A program made the translations under genes and the position numbers. From contig DYMR01000035.1 in the NCBI GenBank assembly GCA_020721485.1, positions 1-6,933 on the forward strand: 6,933 bases of DNA, in the 5' to 3' direction. Below, piece by piece: positions 6,807 to 6,933 of the stretch. This DNA is from Halothiobacillus neapolitanus (lineage in GTDB: Bacteria; Pseudomonadota; Gammaproteobacteria; Halothiobacillales; Halothiobacillaceae). Under the pieces are notes generated by a model. It was not told where the DNA came from. It saw only the letters and a program-made list of their open reading frames with translations, and did no database searches. Numbering within the stretch: the stretch's first letter is position 1; every line of letters begins with the position of its first letter.

Positions 6807-6866
6807 AGGCTTTTCAGCCCCACCTCGGGCTTTTCACCCCCACCTCTGGCCTTTCACCCCCACCCC
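6807..6866. repeat. Three 20-nt C/T-rich tandem repeats
   Basis: Units at 6807-6826, 6827-6846 and 6847-6866 follow the pattern NGGCTTTTCACCCCCACCTC with one to three changes each. A degenerate partial unit precedes them around 6791-6806. The + strand here is almost free of G outside the GGC cores. The repeats lie 43 bp after the lipoprotein stop codon, and I see no protein-coding frame across them. Confidence 0.8.
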
Positions 6867-6878
6867 AGCCCTCCCCCC
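6857..6878 (-). other. Predicted G-quadruplex motif on the - strand
   Basis: The + strand has four C-runs, of 5, 4, 3 and 6 (6857-6861, 6863-6866, 6869-6871, 6873-6878), separated by A, AG and T. The - strand therefore carries four G-runs with loops of 1, 2 and 1 nt, a canonical short-loop quadruplex motif. Two further C-runs in the upstream repeats (6818-6821, 6837-6841) add spare G-tracts. Confidence 0.6.
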
Positions 6879-6891
6879 TCAAGGGGGAGGG
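6869..6891. repeat. GC-rich REP-like hairpin
   Basis: CCCTCCCCC (6869-6877) pairs perfectly with GGGGGAGGG (6883-6891) around the loop CTCAA. Together with the preceding CACCCC-AG it resembles the dispersed CCCTCxCC-TCAA-GGxGAGGG intergenic palindromes common in proteobacterial genomes. No T-run follows on either strand, so a standard intrinsic terminator is unlikely. After it, 6892-6933 shows nothing I can assign. Confidence 0.65.
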
Positions 6892-6933
6892 TGTAAAGCA
6901 CCCAACGCTCAGCGGTCGCAGCCAACCGCATCC

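Noticed and set aside
6892..6933. Possible start or end of a further gene at the right edge
   Set aside because: Short open frames exist on the - strand, but they run into the palindrome and show no recognisable sequence; 42 bases are too few to judge.

Overview
The window comes from a GC-rich bacterial chromosome, most likely a gammaproteobacterium. The evidence is a fabA-fabB pair, the anaerobic route to unsaturated fatty acids, and a fused RlmK/RlmL 23S rRNA methyltransferase, an architecture typical of that class. No species can be named from the sequence. All the genes are recognisable housekeeping or common accessory families. The unusual material lies in the two non-coding stretches at the ends.

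Layout. Positions 3-56 hold the last 17 codons of an upstream gene, probably a membrane protein. Positions 57-362 are non-coding. They begin with a 12-nt tandem repeat that overlaps the upstream stop codon. A compact run of five perfect or near-perfect hairpins follows (87-242), bounded by inverted copies of a TAACAGG-type motif, which suggests a small non-autonomous element or a structured RNA. About 120 bp of leader with a candidate -10 box comes next. fabA (363-881) and fabB (887-2104) form a tight + strand operon. A fused two-ATPase oligopeptide ABC protein like YejF (2095-3723, - strand) converges on fabB, and the two overlap by 10 bp at their 3' ends. A 111-bp divergent spacer carries candidate -10 boxes for both directions. 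It leads into the 750-codon rlmKL (3835-6087, +) and, 19 nt later, an NlpC/P60 cell-wall hydrolase lipoprotein (6107-6763, +). Positions 6764-6933 are non-coding and hold 20-nt C/T-rich tandem repeats, a strong G-quadruplex motif on the - strand and a GC-rich hairpin.

How the genes fit together. FabA makes and isomerises the 10-carbon unsaturated acyl-ACP, and FabB elongates it, so the operon controls membrane unsaturation. The ABC ATPase would energise peptide uptake, but its permease and binding-protein partners are not in the window. RlmKL modifies two 23S rRNA guanosines. The lipoprotein probably cleaves peptidoglycan peptide cross-links and may be co-transcribed with rlmKL.

I found no convincing new multi-gene system. 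The best candidates for something undescribed are the 87-242 hairpin array, whose first three hairpins are each 33 nt and abut without a gap, and the repeat/G-quadruplex/hairpin cluster at 6807-6891.
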